DNA of 22,567 nt from a virus, in the IMG/VR virus record IMGVR_UViG_3300013131_000265, positions 1-22,567 of that record. The stretch is one strand, 5' to 3'. A model generated the notes under the pieces. It had not been told where the DNA came from and made no database searches. It saw only the letters and a list, made by a program, of their open reading frames with translations. Every line of letters starts with the position of its first letter. Position 1 is the first letter of the stretch. This document shows, piece by piece, positions 7,404 through 13,750 of this stretch. The position numbers were made by a program, and so were the translations under genes.

Positions 7404-8090
7404 TTAGCGTAGTTCGCGACCAAGTTCTTCAGCACCGCCAACAGCGGCATCAGTTGCCCCAAATCCGTCTGTTTCTGGTTCTTCTGCGTCTAAATCGCTC
7501 ATTGGACTAACACCAACATCTGCTAACGCAGCATCTGGACCTTCACCGCCCAAATCCATTGGTTGCGGAGCTTGACCTGTTAAAATGCCAACACCACCGT
7601 CAACACCTTCACGTGCTGATTGTAGTTGTCCCATTAAGCCTTCTAATGTAGAGCCAACTGCTTGTTTAAATTGGTCAGCTTGTTCTGAACCAATTTGGTC
7701 ACGGATGCTGTCTAACAACTGTGGTAGTTGTTCGTTTTGCATCTTACCAACTTTCTCAATAACGTCTTGAATCGAGTCAACCATGTCTTTAGCAGCTAAT
7801 AGCACTTCAGCATTGCCAACTTCACCTTCGTTTAATTGACGGCGGCTTTGTTCTAACCATGCAGCAAGGCCTTCACGAACAGTTAGTAATTCCATGTAAC
7901 GTGGGTTACGTTCTGCTGTATGTAGGTTAGCGGAGTGGCGGATTTTATCTAAGTTAGCTTCGATTGTTTCGCTTAAGCGTTCCGCTTTTTCAACAGTTAG
8001 ACTGTCGAAGTTAATTTGAAAACCAAAACGGCTTTCCATAAGTTTGTTAATCTTTTTAGGCGATTTAGATGCCATTTCTGATAGTTTCAT
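7404..8090 (-). CDS. Helical virion/scaffold-like phage protein with acidic Gly-rich tail
   Basis: 228 residues. Residues 1-150 are strongly helical with long amphipathic stretches (SLTVEKAERLSETIEANLDK, QLPQLLDSIRDQIGSEQADQ); residues 165-228 are Gly/Asp/Glu-rich and low complexity. This build is like head-core scaffold proteins, but no gp21 protease, portal or major capsid gene is nearby, so the gp22 identity cannot be claimed. I recall related sequences (RFGFQINFDSLTVEKAE) in cyanophage genomes, unverified. Good start: ATG with AGGA 10 nt upstream. It begins MKLSEM, one of the shared MK-x-x-E leaders. Likely structural or assembly protein. Confidence 0.72.
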   Translation of the reverse strand: MKLSEMASKSPKKINKLMESRFGFQINFDSLTVEKAERLSETIEANLDKIRHSANLHTAERNPRYMELLTVREGLAAWLEQSRRQLNEGEVGNAEVLLAAKDMVDSIQDVIEKVGKMQNEQLPQLLDSIRDQIGSEQADQFKQAVGSTLEGLMGQLQSAREGVDGGVGILTGQAPQPMDLGGEGPDAALADVGVSPMSDLDAEEPETDGFGATDAAVGGAEELGRELR

Positions 8091-8106
8091 TGGTTTTGAT
8101 TCCTAG

Positions 8107-8604
8107 TTACAGTTTTATATATTTAGCCAAATCTAAATTTTTCTTTATTTCTTTTTTAGTGCGTGCTATGCGTTCCATAGTCTCTTGGTAACGGGTCGTA
8201 TAATATTCTTCTCCCCATTGGTCGCCATTCCTAATAGATTTTTTGTAGCGTATGCGGTATAGGGCAGCATCAAACTCTAAACGGCTTAGTAGGCTGTCAG
8301 TTTCGCGGATATTTTGTGCTAGTTTATATTGTTGTTTGTGTAAGGCTATACAATAAAATATAGCATCTTTGCGATTAAAGAAGTCAAACATCTGTAGGCC
8401 GTTTTCTACAACACGCCAAGTGTTATCATCTATCTTAATCACACGATGATTGCCTACTAGAACATCTGTACCTATTTGATAGCACAAAGGCAAGTCGTTA
8501 GATTTTGAAGCTAGTTTAGCTAGTTCTTGTTCTGTAAAACGTTTGATTTTTTCTACGTCAAACGCTTCGTTACTTAATACGCTTTTTGTAGTAGATTTTG
8601 CCAT
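8107..8604 (-). CDS. Conserved T4-like phage protein of unknown function
   Basis: 165 residues from the ATG at 8604 (MAKSTTKSV). An in-frame ATG at 8628 would add eight residues but would overlap the upstream gene by 59 nt; neither start has a clear Shine-Dalgarno, so the choice is open. The middle (LCYQIGTDVLVGNHRVIKIDDNTWRVVENG) looks like a small beta domain, followed by a helical, Lys/Arg- and Tyr-rich C-terminus with likely coiled coil (RYQETMERIARTKKEIKKNLDLAKY). No enzyme motif is seen. It is translated from the same message as the 69-residue protein upstream; probably structural or assembly related. Confidence 0.75.
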   Translation of the reverse strand: MAKSTTKSVLSNEAFDVEKIKRFTEQELAKLASKSNDLPLCYQIGTDVLVGNHRVIKIDDNTWRVVENGLQMFDFFNRKDAIFYCIALHKQQYKLAQNIRETDSLLSRLEFDAALYRIRYKKSIRNGDQWGEEYYTTRYQETMERIARTKKEIKKNLDLAKYIKL

Positions 8605-8779
8605 CTGTATTGGTGCGTAGTAGAACATCTTTAACTGTTAATTGATTAGCTAGCACCTGCTCACGTTCATTTAAGTGAGACTTGGCAATAGGGGTATCAC
8701 CAATGAAGCGTTCAAGTATTTCTGCTTCTTCGTTGGTGATTGGTAAATGTATGTTGTTGACTAGTTCTACTATCTTCAT
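8570..8779 (-). CDS. Small conserved phage protein with MKIVEL leader
   Basis: 69 residues, charged and helical, ending in a basic KIYYKKRIK. No domain recognised. The ATG at 8779 is preceded by the late-type box AATAAATA with only 5 nt between, so the transcript would start at the initiation codon; there is no Shine-Dalgarno. The 3' end overlaps the next gene. The MKIVEL start resembles those of neighbouring genes. Function unknown; late timing inferred from the box. Confidence 0.7.
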   Translation of the reverse strand: MKIVELVNNIHLPITNEEAEILERFIGDTPIAKSHLNEREQVLANQLTVKDVLLRTNTDGKIYYKKRIK

Positions 8780-8784
8780 AAAAC

Positions 8785-8792
8785 TATTTATT
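8785..8792 (-). promoter_or_regulatory. T4-type late promoter box AATAAATA (leaderless geometry)
   Basis: Minus-strand octamer with 7 of 8 matches to the T4 late consensus. Only 5 nt separate it from the ATG at 8779, so initiation at the normal distance would fall on the start codon. It overlaps the stop codon of the upstream gene. Confidence 0.5.
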
Positions 8793-9054
8793 ATTTAAAT
8801 AGGCCGTGGCCAATATAACCTAGTAATGCCGATAGTAAGATACCAAGGATAGAGATAGTCCAGCCCATAACTGACTTGTTACGGTCTTCCAGACGTGTCT
8901 CCAGACTTTCTTTAATACCGATAAGATACATTTCCATCTTATCCATACGTTGTTCTAAGTTGTTTAGTTTTGTATCCAAAGCGCCATACCTCACGGCACA
9001 TATTTCAACGTGGGCTTCTAGACTCTTTTTCTCAATGTCTGATGGTGTAGACAT
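8791..9054 (-). CDS. Small C-terminally membrane-anchored coiled-coil protein (holin/XhlA-like build)
   Basis: 87 residues from the ATG at 9054, chosen because GGAG lies 6 nt upstream; a possible ATG four codons earlier overlaps that site. Residues about 12-60 form a coiled-coil-like helix (LDTKLNNLEQRMDKMEMYLIGIKESLETRLEDR), then one hydrophobic segment at about 63-82 (GWTISILGILLSALLGYIG) and a short tail GHGLFK. A long soluble helix plus a single C-terminal membrane span is the layout of XhlA-type haemolysin/holin accessory proteins, so a role in lysis or membrane attachment is possible, but no holin family is proven. It has a late-type box at 9142-9149 and an 87-nt leader with repeats. 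Confidence 0.7.
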   Translation of the reverse strand: MSTPSDIEKKSLEAHVEICAVRYGALDTKLNNLEQRMDKMEMYLIGIKESLETRLEDRNKSVMGWTISILGILLSALLGYIGHGLFK

Positions 9055-9075
9055 AACTCGCTCCATTCATTCGCG

Positions 9076-9129
9076 ATGCCTTGATGTGTGCCTTAATCAG
9101 TTGCCTATGTGTGCCTTAATAAAATGCCT
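9076..9129. repeat. Imperfect tandem repeats, period about 23 nt, in the leader of the 8791-9054 gene
   Basis: The 14-mer atgtgtgccttaat occurs at 9084-9097 and 9107-9120, exactly 23 nt apart. The flanking tgcct also recurs at 9102-9106 and 9125-9129 (23 nt apart) and again at 9077-9081. The repeats lie in the transcribed leader between the late box and the ribosome-binding site. They could be protein-binding iterons or RNA elements. Confidence 0.65.
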
Positions 9130-9141
9130 GAGCATCAGTAC

Positions 9142-9149
9142 TATTTATA
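9142..9149 (-). promoter_or_regulatory. T4-type late promoter box TATAAATA (exact consensus)
   Basis: Exact match on the minus strand, in the gap between two genes, 87 nt ahead of the ATG at 9054. It would give a long leader containing the 23-nt period repeats. Confidence 0.65.
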
Positions 9150-9151
9150 GG

Positions 9152-9571
9152 TTACAGCAAGGTTTTAAAGTATATGTTATTCCATGGGCCTTTAGGATAG
9201 AATAGGGCACGTTCTGGTTTGGCTGTTTCTGTTAAATTGAGGATTGCTGGGGTAATATTAAAATCATACTTAACAAGACCAAACTTATCTGCACCTTCTT
9301 GATAGATGTCAGAATATTCTACAGCAAATTTAAACGACCAAATCTTTTGGCGGCCTTTATAGTTTACCCCAAAGTAGTATCGATTAACATCATCATCGAT
9401 TACACCTGTACTAATAATAGTAGGTTGGGTGCGTAAACTGATAATCTGCTGTACTGTTTCCCAGTTTCTCTGTTGATTGCGTTCTAATTCTTTTTCAGAT
9501 GTGTGAGTTATTACACCTGTAGGTGTAATATCGATTAACGTAAATCCCTGATACAAAAATTGATAGCTCAC
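9152..9571 (-). CDS. Conserved phage protein of unknown function (late-type)
   Basis: 139 residues, beta-rich (YQFLYQGFTLIDITPTGVITHT, RYYFGVNYKGRQKIWSFKFAVEY), ending in aromatic KGPWNNIYFKTLL. No signal peptide, membrane span or enzyme motif. GTG start at 9571 without Shine-Dalgarno; an exact TATAAATA late box lies only 4 nt upstream, so the message is probably leaderless or nearly so. It stands alone between an intrinsic terminator (9591-9617) and the next late box (9142), which suggests its own transcription unit. Virion component by timing; otherwise unknown. Confidence 0.7.
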   Translation of the reverse strand: MSYQFLYQGFTLIDITPTGVITHTSEKELERNQQRNWETVQQIISLRTQPTIISTGVIDDDVNRYYFGVNYKGRQKIWSFKFAVEYSDIYQEGADKFGLVKYDFNITPAILNLTETAKPERALFYPKGPWNNIYFKTLL

Positions 9572-9575
9572 TTGA

Positions 9576-9583
9576 TATTTATA
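9576..9583 (-). promoter_or_regulatory. T4-type late promoter box TATAAATA (exact consensus, leaderless geometry)
   Basis: Exact consensus on the minus strand immediately after the terminator of the upstream gene and 4 nt before the GTG at 9571. Confidence 0.6.
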
Positions 9584-9590
9584 GCCAATA

Positions 9591-9617
9591 AAAAAGCCCT
9601 TATAAAAAGGGCTTTTT
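9591..9617 (-). terminator. Intrinsic (rho-independent) terminator, possibly bidirectional
   Basis: An 11-bp stem (arms at 9591-9601 and 9607-9617; core agccct/agggct) with a 5-nt loop, A-run on one side and T-run on the other. On the minus strand it lies about 25 nt after the stop of the 9641-10018 gene and ends in U's, so it stops that transcript; the symmetric A/T tracts allow action in both directions. Confidence 0.85.
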
Positions 9618-9640
9618 CTATTCAGTAACTAACTTTTAGA

Positions 9641-10018
9641 TTAGTATGTGAAAGCTGCTACAGTAGCACCTGAAACACCTGAACCGTTAACTGCTGTGTT
9701 GCAGTATGCTTGTAAAGATGTCATACCAGTTGCTGGGCTTGGAGCTGCGCCTGATAAAGCTACGTGGAAAATGTTACCAGATTGTGGAGCACCTAGTAAT
9801 TCGATTGAACCAACTTGTTCAATAGCTAAAACTAGTTTCTCGTAGTCTGAACCAGCTGCTAAGTAGTTTACAGCACCTGCTGCAACACTTGAAGCTGACC
9901 ATACACCAGCTGAAGTAACTGTGTAGTGTGTTAACTGACGACCTGTAACTTGAGCATTACCTGCTGAAGTACCGTCTGCTGGGCGTGCGCCACCATTTGT
10001 ACGTGTAATTGTTGCCAT
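9641..10018 (-). CDS. Small Ala/Gly/Thr-rich probable virion protein
   Basis: 125 residues, poor in charged residues and rich in Ala, Gly, Ser and Thr; predicted mostly beta strands (QLTHYTVTSAGVWSASS, KLVLAIEQVGSIELLG, GNIFHVALSG). No catalytic motif. Expression signals are strong: AGGAG 9 nt before the ATG, a leader of about 47 nt and a clear intrinsic terminator directly after the stop. Base composition is visibly more GC-rich than the neighbours, consistent with a highly expressed structural gene. It could be a head decoration, tail or outer-surface protein; the exact role is not shown. Confidence 0.75.
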   Translation of the reverse strand: MATITRTNGGARPADGTSAGNAQVTGRQLTHYTVTSAGVWSASSVAAGAVNYLAAGSDYEKLVLAIEQVGSIELLGAPQSGNIFHVALSGAAPSPATGMTSLQAYCNTAVNGSGVSGATVAAFTY

Positions 10019-10064
10019 TTTGTATTTCTCCTAATTTATTTTACGCTCTCGCGCATACTATTAT

Positions 10065-11306
10065 TTAGCCTTTTGACAAAAAATTGGTTCTACTAAAGGT
10101 CAAACGATCCACTAATTTAACTGCGCCGCCATTGTGTCCTATAGCAACAAACCCCTCAGGAGTTGTTACTTTGTAACCATCATTTGTTTTTTGGAATGTA
10201 CCTATACCCTCAACTTGGTTTAGTTTGTGTATAAGCATGTGTTTTAGTTCAATAATACGTTTATATGTAGCAAGAATGCCCAATAAACTGTTACTATTAT
10301 CTGCTATCCAGTCCTCACGTTGTTTAATTTTAGCAACACGAGCTTGCGCGGCTTTACCTTCTAGCCCGCCACTTAGTTGTTCGATACCTTTCATCATTTC
10401 CTGTTCATAATAATTGATGAAAGTTTGTAAGAACTTAGTAGGTTCACCTATTTGTGACCCTCCACGGATTTGTTGATTAATAAATGGTTTAATCATACGA
10501 TTAAACTCTTTATCTGCTAGAACAATATCAAAGCGTTGTTGGCCAATTTTGTCCATAGTTGCTACAGTTGCTTCTAGATATTTTTGTATTTTGGCATCTT
10601 CACTAGGTGTTAAACTTGCTACTCCTGTGTAGTCTTTATAGGTAGCGTCATCAAACCATACGTTCTTAGTTTGTGTAAATCCGCTAACATTAACTCCAAA
10701 CTCTGCTGATAAACCATCCCAGCTATCGCCTACATAAGTAGTGTGGAAAATAATGCCTATTTGCGCACCTGCAATACGTTGTCCTAGATGACTTTTTACC
10801 GGCACAGCATAGGTAATTGTGTTAGGTGTAAACACGTAACAATCTTCATTATTAACATTTACCACAGTTAAATCGCCAGGAGTAAACATTAAGTCGCCCT
10901 GTACAATACCACCAATACGCAGTTCACGTAGGTATTTCAGTGCGGCTTCTAGCATGTCTGCTAGTGCAGGCTGATCACTGTACCATGATTGGATATCTTT
11001 GGTTGACTTACATCGACGTGGATTGCCTTTGCTAAACACTGCTTTTGTACCTACAAAGAAGCGACTGTCTTCTGGATCTATACCGCAGATAATCGCAGGA
11101 CTACCGTCCCATTTAACTGTTAGTTGTGTAGTAGTACCGGTACCTTCTGCAAGCATCTGACGTAAACTATCAATATAGTTTAGGGCTTCTTGTGCGCCTG
11201 CCCAGCCTTGATTGAATAGCAAATCTTCTAAATGTTCAAGGTGAGTATTCTTGCTTTCTGTAAGTAAAAAGTCAGGATCTTGATTTTTTATTTCAAATAG
11301 TTTCAT
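10065..11306 (-). CDS. Ligase-fold nucleotidyltransferase-like phage protein (KWDG motif)
   Basis: 413 residues. TVKWDGSPAI (Lys65-Trp-Asp-Gly68) looks like motif I (K-x-DG) of the covalent nucleotidyltransferase/ligase fold, with FFVGTKAVF, IVQGDLMF (136-141), PNTITYAVPVKS (161-172) and IGIIFHTTY (183-191) in the order of later ligase motifs. The usual motif-III Glu appears as Asp in QGDLMF, so activity is uncertain. I recall this as a widespread uncharacterised family of T4-like cyanophages (DUF6267, from memory). The leader MKLFEIKNQDPDFLLTES precedes the conserved KNTHLEHLED, like a capsid-targeting propeptide. ATGA overlap with the upstream gene. A virion-packaged nucleic-acid enzyme or degenerate relative is possible. 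Confidence 0.68.
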   Translation of the reverse strand: MKLFEIKNQDPDFLLTESKNTHLEHLEDLLFNQGWAGAQEALNYIDSLRQMLAEGTGTTTQLTVKWDGSPAIICGIDPEDSRFFVGTKAVFSKGNPRRCKSTKDIQSWYSDQPALADMLEAALKYLRELRIGGIVQGDLMFTPGDLTVVNVNNEDCYVFTPNTITYAVPVKSHLGQRIAGAQIGIIFHTTYVGDSWDGLSAEFGVNVSGFTQTKNVWFDDATYKDYTGVASLTPSEDAKIQKYLEATVATMDKIGQQRFDIVLADKEFNRMIKPFINQQIRGGSQIGEPTKFLQTFINYYEQEMMKGIEQLSGGLEGKAAQARVAKIKQREDWIADNSNSLLGILATYKRIIELKHMLIHKLNQVEGIGTFQKTNDGYKVTTPEGFVAIGHNGGAVKLVDRLTFSRTNFLSKG

Positions 11307-12109
11307 TTACGTTGTTGCGCTAATAGTTGTTCTAAATGGGGCACATCAGTGTCAACAACAAAACCATCTTTGCCGGTATCATCTGGTGTTGTCCAGTGCC
11401 CATCACTCCATTTATCTGCACGAATTCCTTTTGGTGTAGTTACGCTAGCCACCTTAGTTGCATCAGTTTGCGTGACAACATCATTAGAAGTGTTAGGTGT
11501 CTGTGGTTGTAATCTTGCTATATCAATATTATCTCGCTGAGCAGCTTTATCTAATAGTTGTGAGGTGTTAACATCTACCGGAGGTTGAACTTTAGTACTA
11601 CCGGGGAAATATTTTGTCCATTGGTCATTGTCGTTTAATGTGAAAAGATTTGCTTTCCCCCCAAATTGATAAACTAACGGACTGTGATTCATGAATTTAA
11701 TTTGGTCTAACATCGGACCTTGTTGCGATGCTGATTGCTTTGCCATTTGCGTTTTTGCTGTAGCAACATCTTGTTTACTTGGTACTTTACGAGTAGACAT
11801 AAAATTAAGTTGCTGTTGTACTTGTTTAGGTGCAGGTACTGTTTTTCCTGTTTCGGGATTTACTAATCCCCATTGTTGGCCCAACCATTGGTATTCGTTT
11901 CCCTTGTATCGAATATTACCCGGTTTGGATAATCCTTGTTGAGTTGGAGTTTTTGCAGATTTGGCTTGCTTAAATGATTTACTTAATGAGTCATATGCGC
12001 CGGGTGCCACAGTATTAGCTAACCCTTGTCCTACTCCTTTAGCAACTGCTCCTATGCCTTTGCCTAGGCCGCTCCAGAATCCCTCTACTAAAAGTTCGTT
12101 AATCTTCAT
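11303..12109 (-). CDS. Probable virion-associated protein with Gly-zipper N-terminus and MKINEL leader
   Basis: 268 residues. It begins MKINELLVEG, then a glycine-zipper-like amphipathic stretch FWSGLGKGIGAVAKGVGQGL and a long Gln/Lys/Thr/Pro-rich, likely disordered middle. Two short repeated patches (YKGNEYQWLGQQWGLVNPETGK and ADKWSDGHWTTPDDTGKDGF) look like small binding modules. LVE-G fits the T4 gp21 prohead cleavage rule ([I/L]-x-E), which suggests a packaged internal or core protein, by inference only. The start lies within the 3' end of the 82-residue gene, with AGGA 9 nt upstream; the stop overlaps the next start as ATGA. Confidence 0.68.
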   Translation of the reverse strand: MKINELLVEGFWSGLGKGIGAVAKGVGQGLANTVAPGAYDSLSKSFKQAKSAKTPTQQGLSKPGNIRYKGNEYQWLGQQWGLVNPETGKTVPAPKQVQQQLNFMSTRKVPSKQDVATAKTQMAKQSASQQGPMLDQIKFMNHSPLVYQFGGKANLFTLNDNDQWTKYFPGSTKVQPPVDVNTSQLLDKAAQRDNIDIARLQPQTPNTSNDVVTQTDATKVASVTTPKGIRADKWSDGHWTTPDDTGKDGFVVDTDVPHLEQLLAQQRK

Positions 12110-12347
12110 TCTTTAATTTCCTAACACCACGAGTAAACTTACTAGGGTCTTGTCCCTTAATAGCATTAAGAAGACGGCGCTCTAGTTCACCAGCCTGCTC
12201 TGGTTCGTAGTTTTCGTGAATATACTTAATTAGATTAATAGCGCCATTGATGATGTTATTAGCACGAGACTCAAGGAGATTATCCTTGTCTTTGTGTGTA
12301 AGTAGTTCGTCTAATTCTGTAAGAATGCTACGGGTGCGTTTCTGCAC
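12099..12347 (-). CDS. Small helical phage protein of unknown function (late-type)
   Basis: 82 residues, charged and mostly helical (ILTELDELLTHKDKDNLLES, ANNIINGAINLIKYIHENYE), basic end. No domain recognised. GTG start at 12347 with GGAG 8 nt upstream and a late-type CATAAATA box at 12369-12376. It is the first gene of a late operon: the two following genes overlap it or each other. Possibly a small assembly or virion protein. Confidence 0.72.
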   Translation of the reverse strand: MQKRTRSILTELDELLTHKDKDNLLESRANNIINGAINLIKYIHENYEPEQAGELERRLLNAIKGQDPSKFTRGVRKLKNED

Positions 12348-12368
12348 GATAGTTACTCCAATTTATAC

Positions 12369-12376
12369 TATTTATG
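12369..12376 (-). promoter_or_regulatory. T4-type late promoter box CATAAATA
   Basis: Minus-strand octamer with 7 of 8 matches, about 21 nt ahead of the GTG at 12347 and upstream of its GGAG. A second exact TATAAATA lies about 36 nt further up (12405-12412), inside the end of the previous gene, so tandem starts are possible. Confidence 0.6.
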
Positions 12377-12381
12377 CGTTA

Positions 12382-13020
12382 TTATATATATCGATATGGG
12401 AGGTTATTTATAACCTCGTATTCAGCTTCCATAAAGCGTTTCACTGCCCACGAGTCTTCGTTGATCGGATACAACCATGGATTTCGATCCTGCCATTGTT
12501 TAAAATATTCGAGATTTAAACTACTCTCTCTGATAAATTTACCAGATACAATGTCCTGAAATTCTATGTTTTTACACTGCCTGTGTGCAGGAAATTCTAC
12601 AAAAACATTATGTGCCATTCTTCTAATCTTATCGATAGATTCTAAAGAATCAGTTTCTTGCCAATTTGGATACTCTGAGAGATACCATCCGTAATAATAA
12701 CGCAACCAACGTTGAAGTTTGCTATATCGTTCTTGCGTAGTTATAACTATTACTTCATCAAACTCATGTAGATTAGGTATAGCAGATGGATGTGCATGTG
12801 TGCCAAACCACTCGTTACTGTGTTTATGTAATTCTAATTTTTGATACCATTCGTTAATGTCAATAGCATCTTGTATAGTGGGGGTATCTCCAACCTTAAA
12901 CCCATTATGGTGGTCAGAGTTTAATCGATACCCCCCCGGAGCAGTATCAGGAAACACATTATTTAACAAATTGCACATTAGTGCGCCTGCGGTATTATTT
13001 GAAAAGCAAAGTAATTTCAT
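12382..13020 (-). CDS. Unknown phage protein, possibly sulfotransferase/P-loop-like
   Basis: 212 residues. The start MKLLCFSNNTAGALMCNLLN resembles a degenerate P-loop as in sulfotransferases (G-x-x-x-x-G-x-x-L-x-x-L-L), and FDEVIVITTQERYSKLQRWLRYYYGWYL looks like the second nucleotide-binding strand/helix of that fold. The Lys and Ser/Thr of a true P-loop are missing, so this is a weak assignment. Trp, Tyr and His are frequent. It overlaps the preceding pseudo-SGNH gene by 26 nt, so the two are probably translated together. No CTAG tetramer occurs in its 639 bases, unlike most neighbours, which may hint at a different origin. Confidence 0.6.
   Translation of the reverse strand: MKLLCFSNNTAGALMCNLLNNVFPDTAPGGYRLNSDHHNGFKVGDTPTIQDAIDINEWYQKLELHKHSNEWFGTHAHPSAIPNLHEFDEVIVITTQERYSKLQRWLRYYYGWYLSEYPNWQETDSLESIDKIRRMAHNVFVEFPAHRQCKNIEFQDIVSGKFIRESSLNLEYFKQWQDRNPWLYPINEDSWAVKRFMEAEYEVINNLPYRYI
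12400..12417. repeat. Perfect inverted repeat containing an exact late-promoter box
   Basis: gaggttat-tt-ataacctc, 8-nt arms around two bases, inside the last codons of the 12382-13020 gene. The centre carries TATAAATA on the minus strand (12405-12412). Hairpin, operator or chance; it may serve as an additional late start for the 12347 operon. Confidence 0.5.
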
Positions 13021-13750
13021 TTTTTAAAGTAGCCCAGATATGTTCTCTATCTGGATCAAATGGTTTAAACTCTACTTTCTCTATCAATGATCGTATAGCA
13101 TTAAACTTAGTATCGTTAAGATCTGGCAATAGAATTGATTTAATAAAATCTAATTGTGACAGTGTGCTTGGTTGTATTTCGGTTCCTCTACTGGGGTGGT
13201 TTTTTGTCCAGTCATCCATTCCATAAGGGAAATTAACCCATGGCAATTGTTTTAATTGTTCAAAGTTCGAATGTGTTGAATAGTCTGTTGGGTATGTTAA
13301 AAAATACAAATGTCTAATTTGCATTAAACTTAGCATTTTAGATAGTGTAATCATATTCAATACAGATCTATTAATAGATTGTTGTTGCTGAACGTAAAAT
13401 TCTTTGTACTTTGTAATTTCAGGTAACTGTGAAGCACTAGTGGACCACCAATACTGATCAAATACCTGCATTGATATATCTTTATAAACTGGATCACATC
13501 TATGTAAATTGTGCCAAATCTCATCTTCTATTATCTTGTCAAATCTCACAGGATCTGTCCATTGAATTAAAAACATATCCGTTTGTTTTGCAGACAATGA
13601 TGCTTTAGTAGCACAATTATATATGTACTCGTTTCCGGCGCCTATGTGTCCGAAATTCTTAACAGGTTGTTGAGTTAATACTTCTACTAGTTGTGGCCAT
13701 TCGGGCCATATATGCCCTGCAGCAAACCCATCACCAAATGTATAAATCAT
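12995..13750 (-). CDS. SGNH/GDSL-hydrolase-like pseudoenzyme (catalytic Ser replaced by Gly)
   Basis: 251 residues. The SGNH layout is recognisable: block I as IYTFGDGFAAGHIWPEWPQL, block III as NFGHIGAGNEYIYN, the following strand as FLIQWTDPVRFD, and a C-terminal helix PSTLSQLDFIKSIL. In block I the nucleophile Ser of the usual FGDS is Gly8 (FGDGF), and the C-terminal D-x-x-H block is not intact, so hydrolase activity is unlikely. It may bind carbohydrate or serve as a scaffold. Its ATG overlaps the stop of the gp41-type helicase gene (ATGA), so it is translationally coupled to replication, which is odd for a glycan-type protein. It overlaps the next gene by 26 nt. Confidence 0.65.
   Translation of the reverse strand: MIYTFGDGFAAGHIWPEWPQLVEVLTQQPVKNFGHIGAGNEYIYNCATKASLSAKQTDMFLIQWTDPVRFDKIIEDEIWHNLHRCDPVYKDISMQVFDQYWWSTSASQLPEITKYKEFYVQQQQSINRSVLNMITLSKMLSLMQIRHLYFLTYPTDYSTHSNFEQLKQLPWVNFPYGMDDWTKNHPSRGTEIQPSTLSQLDFIKSILLPDLNDTKFNAIRSLIEKVEFKPFDPDREHIWATLKNEITLLFK

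Noticed and set aside
7404-8090. Assignment as T4 gp22 scaffold
   Set aside because: Helical acidic build is compatible, but no head genes are adjacent and no specific motif supports it.
9076-9129. CRISPR-like array
   Set aside because: Only two to three short imperfect units with 9-nt gaps; no spacers of CRISPR size and no cas genes.
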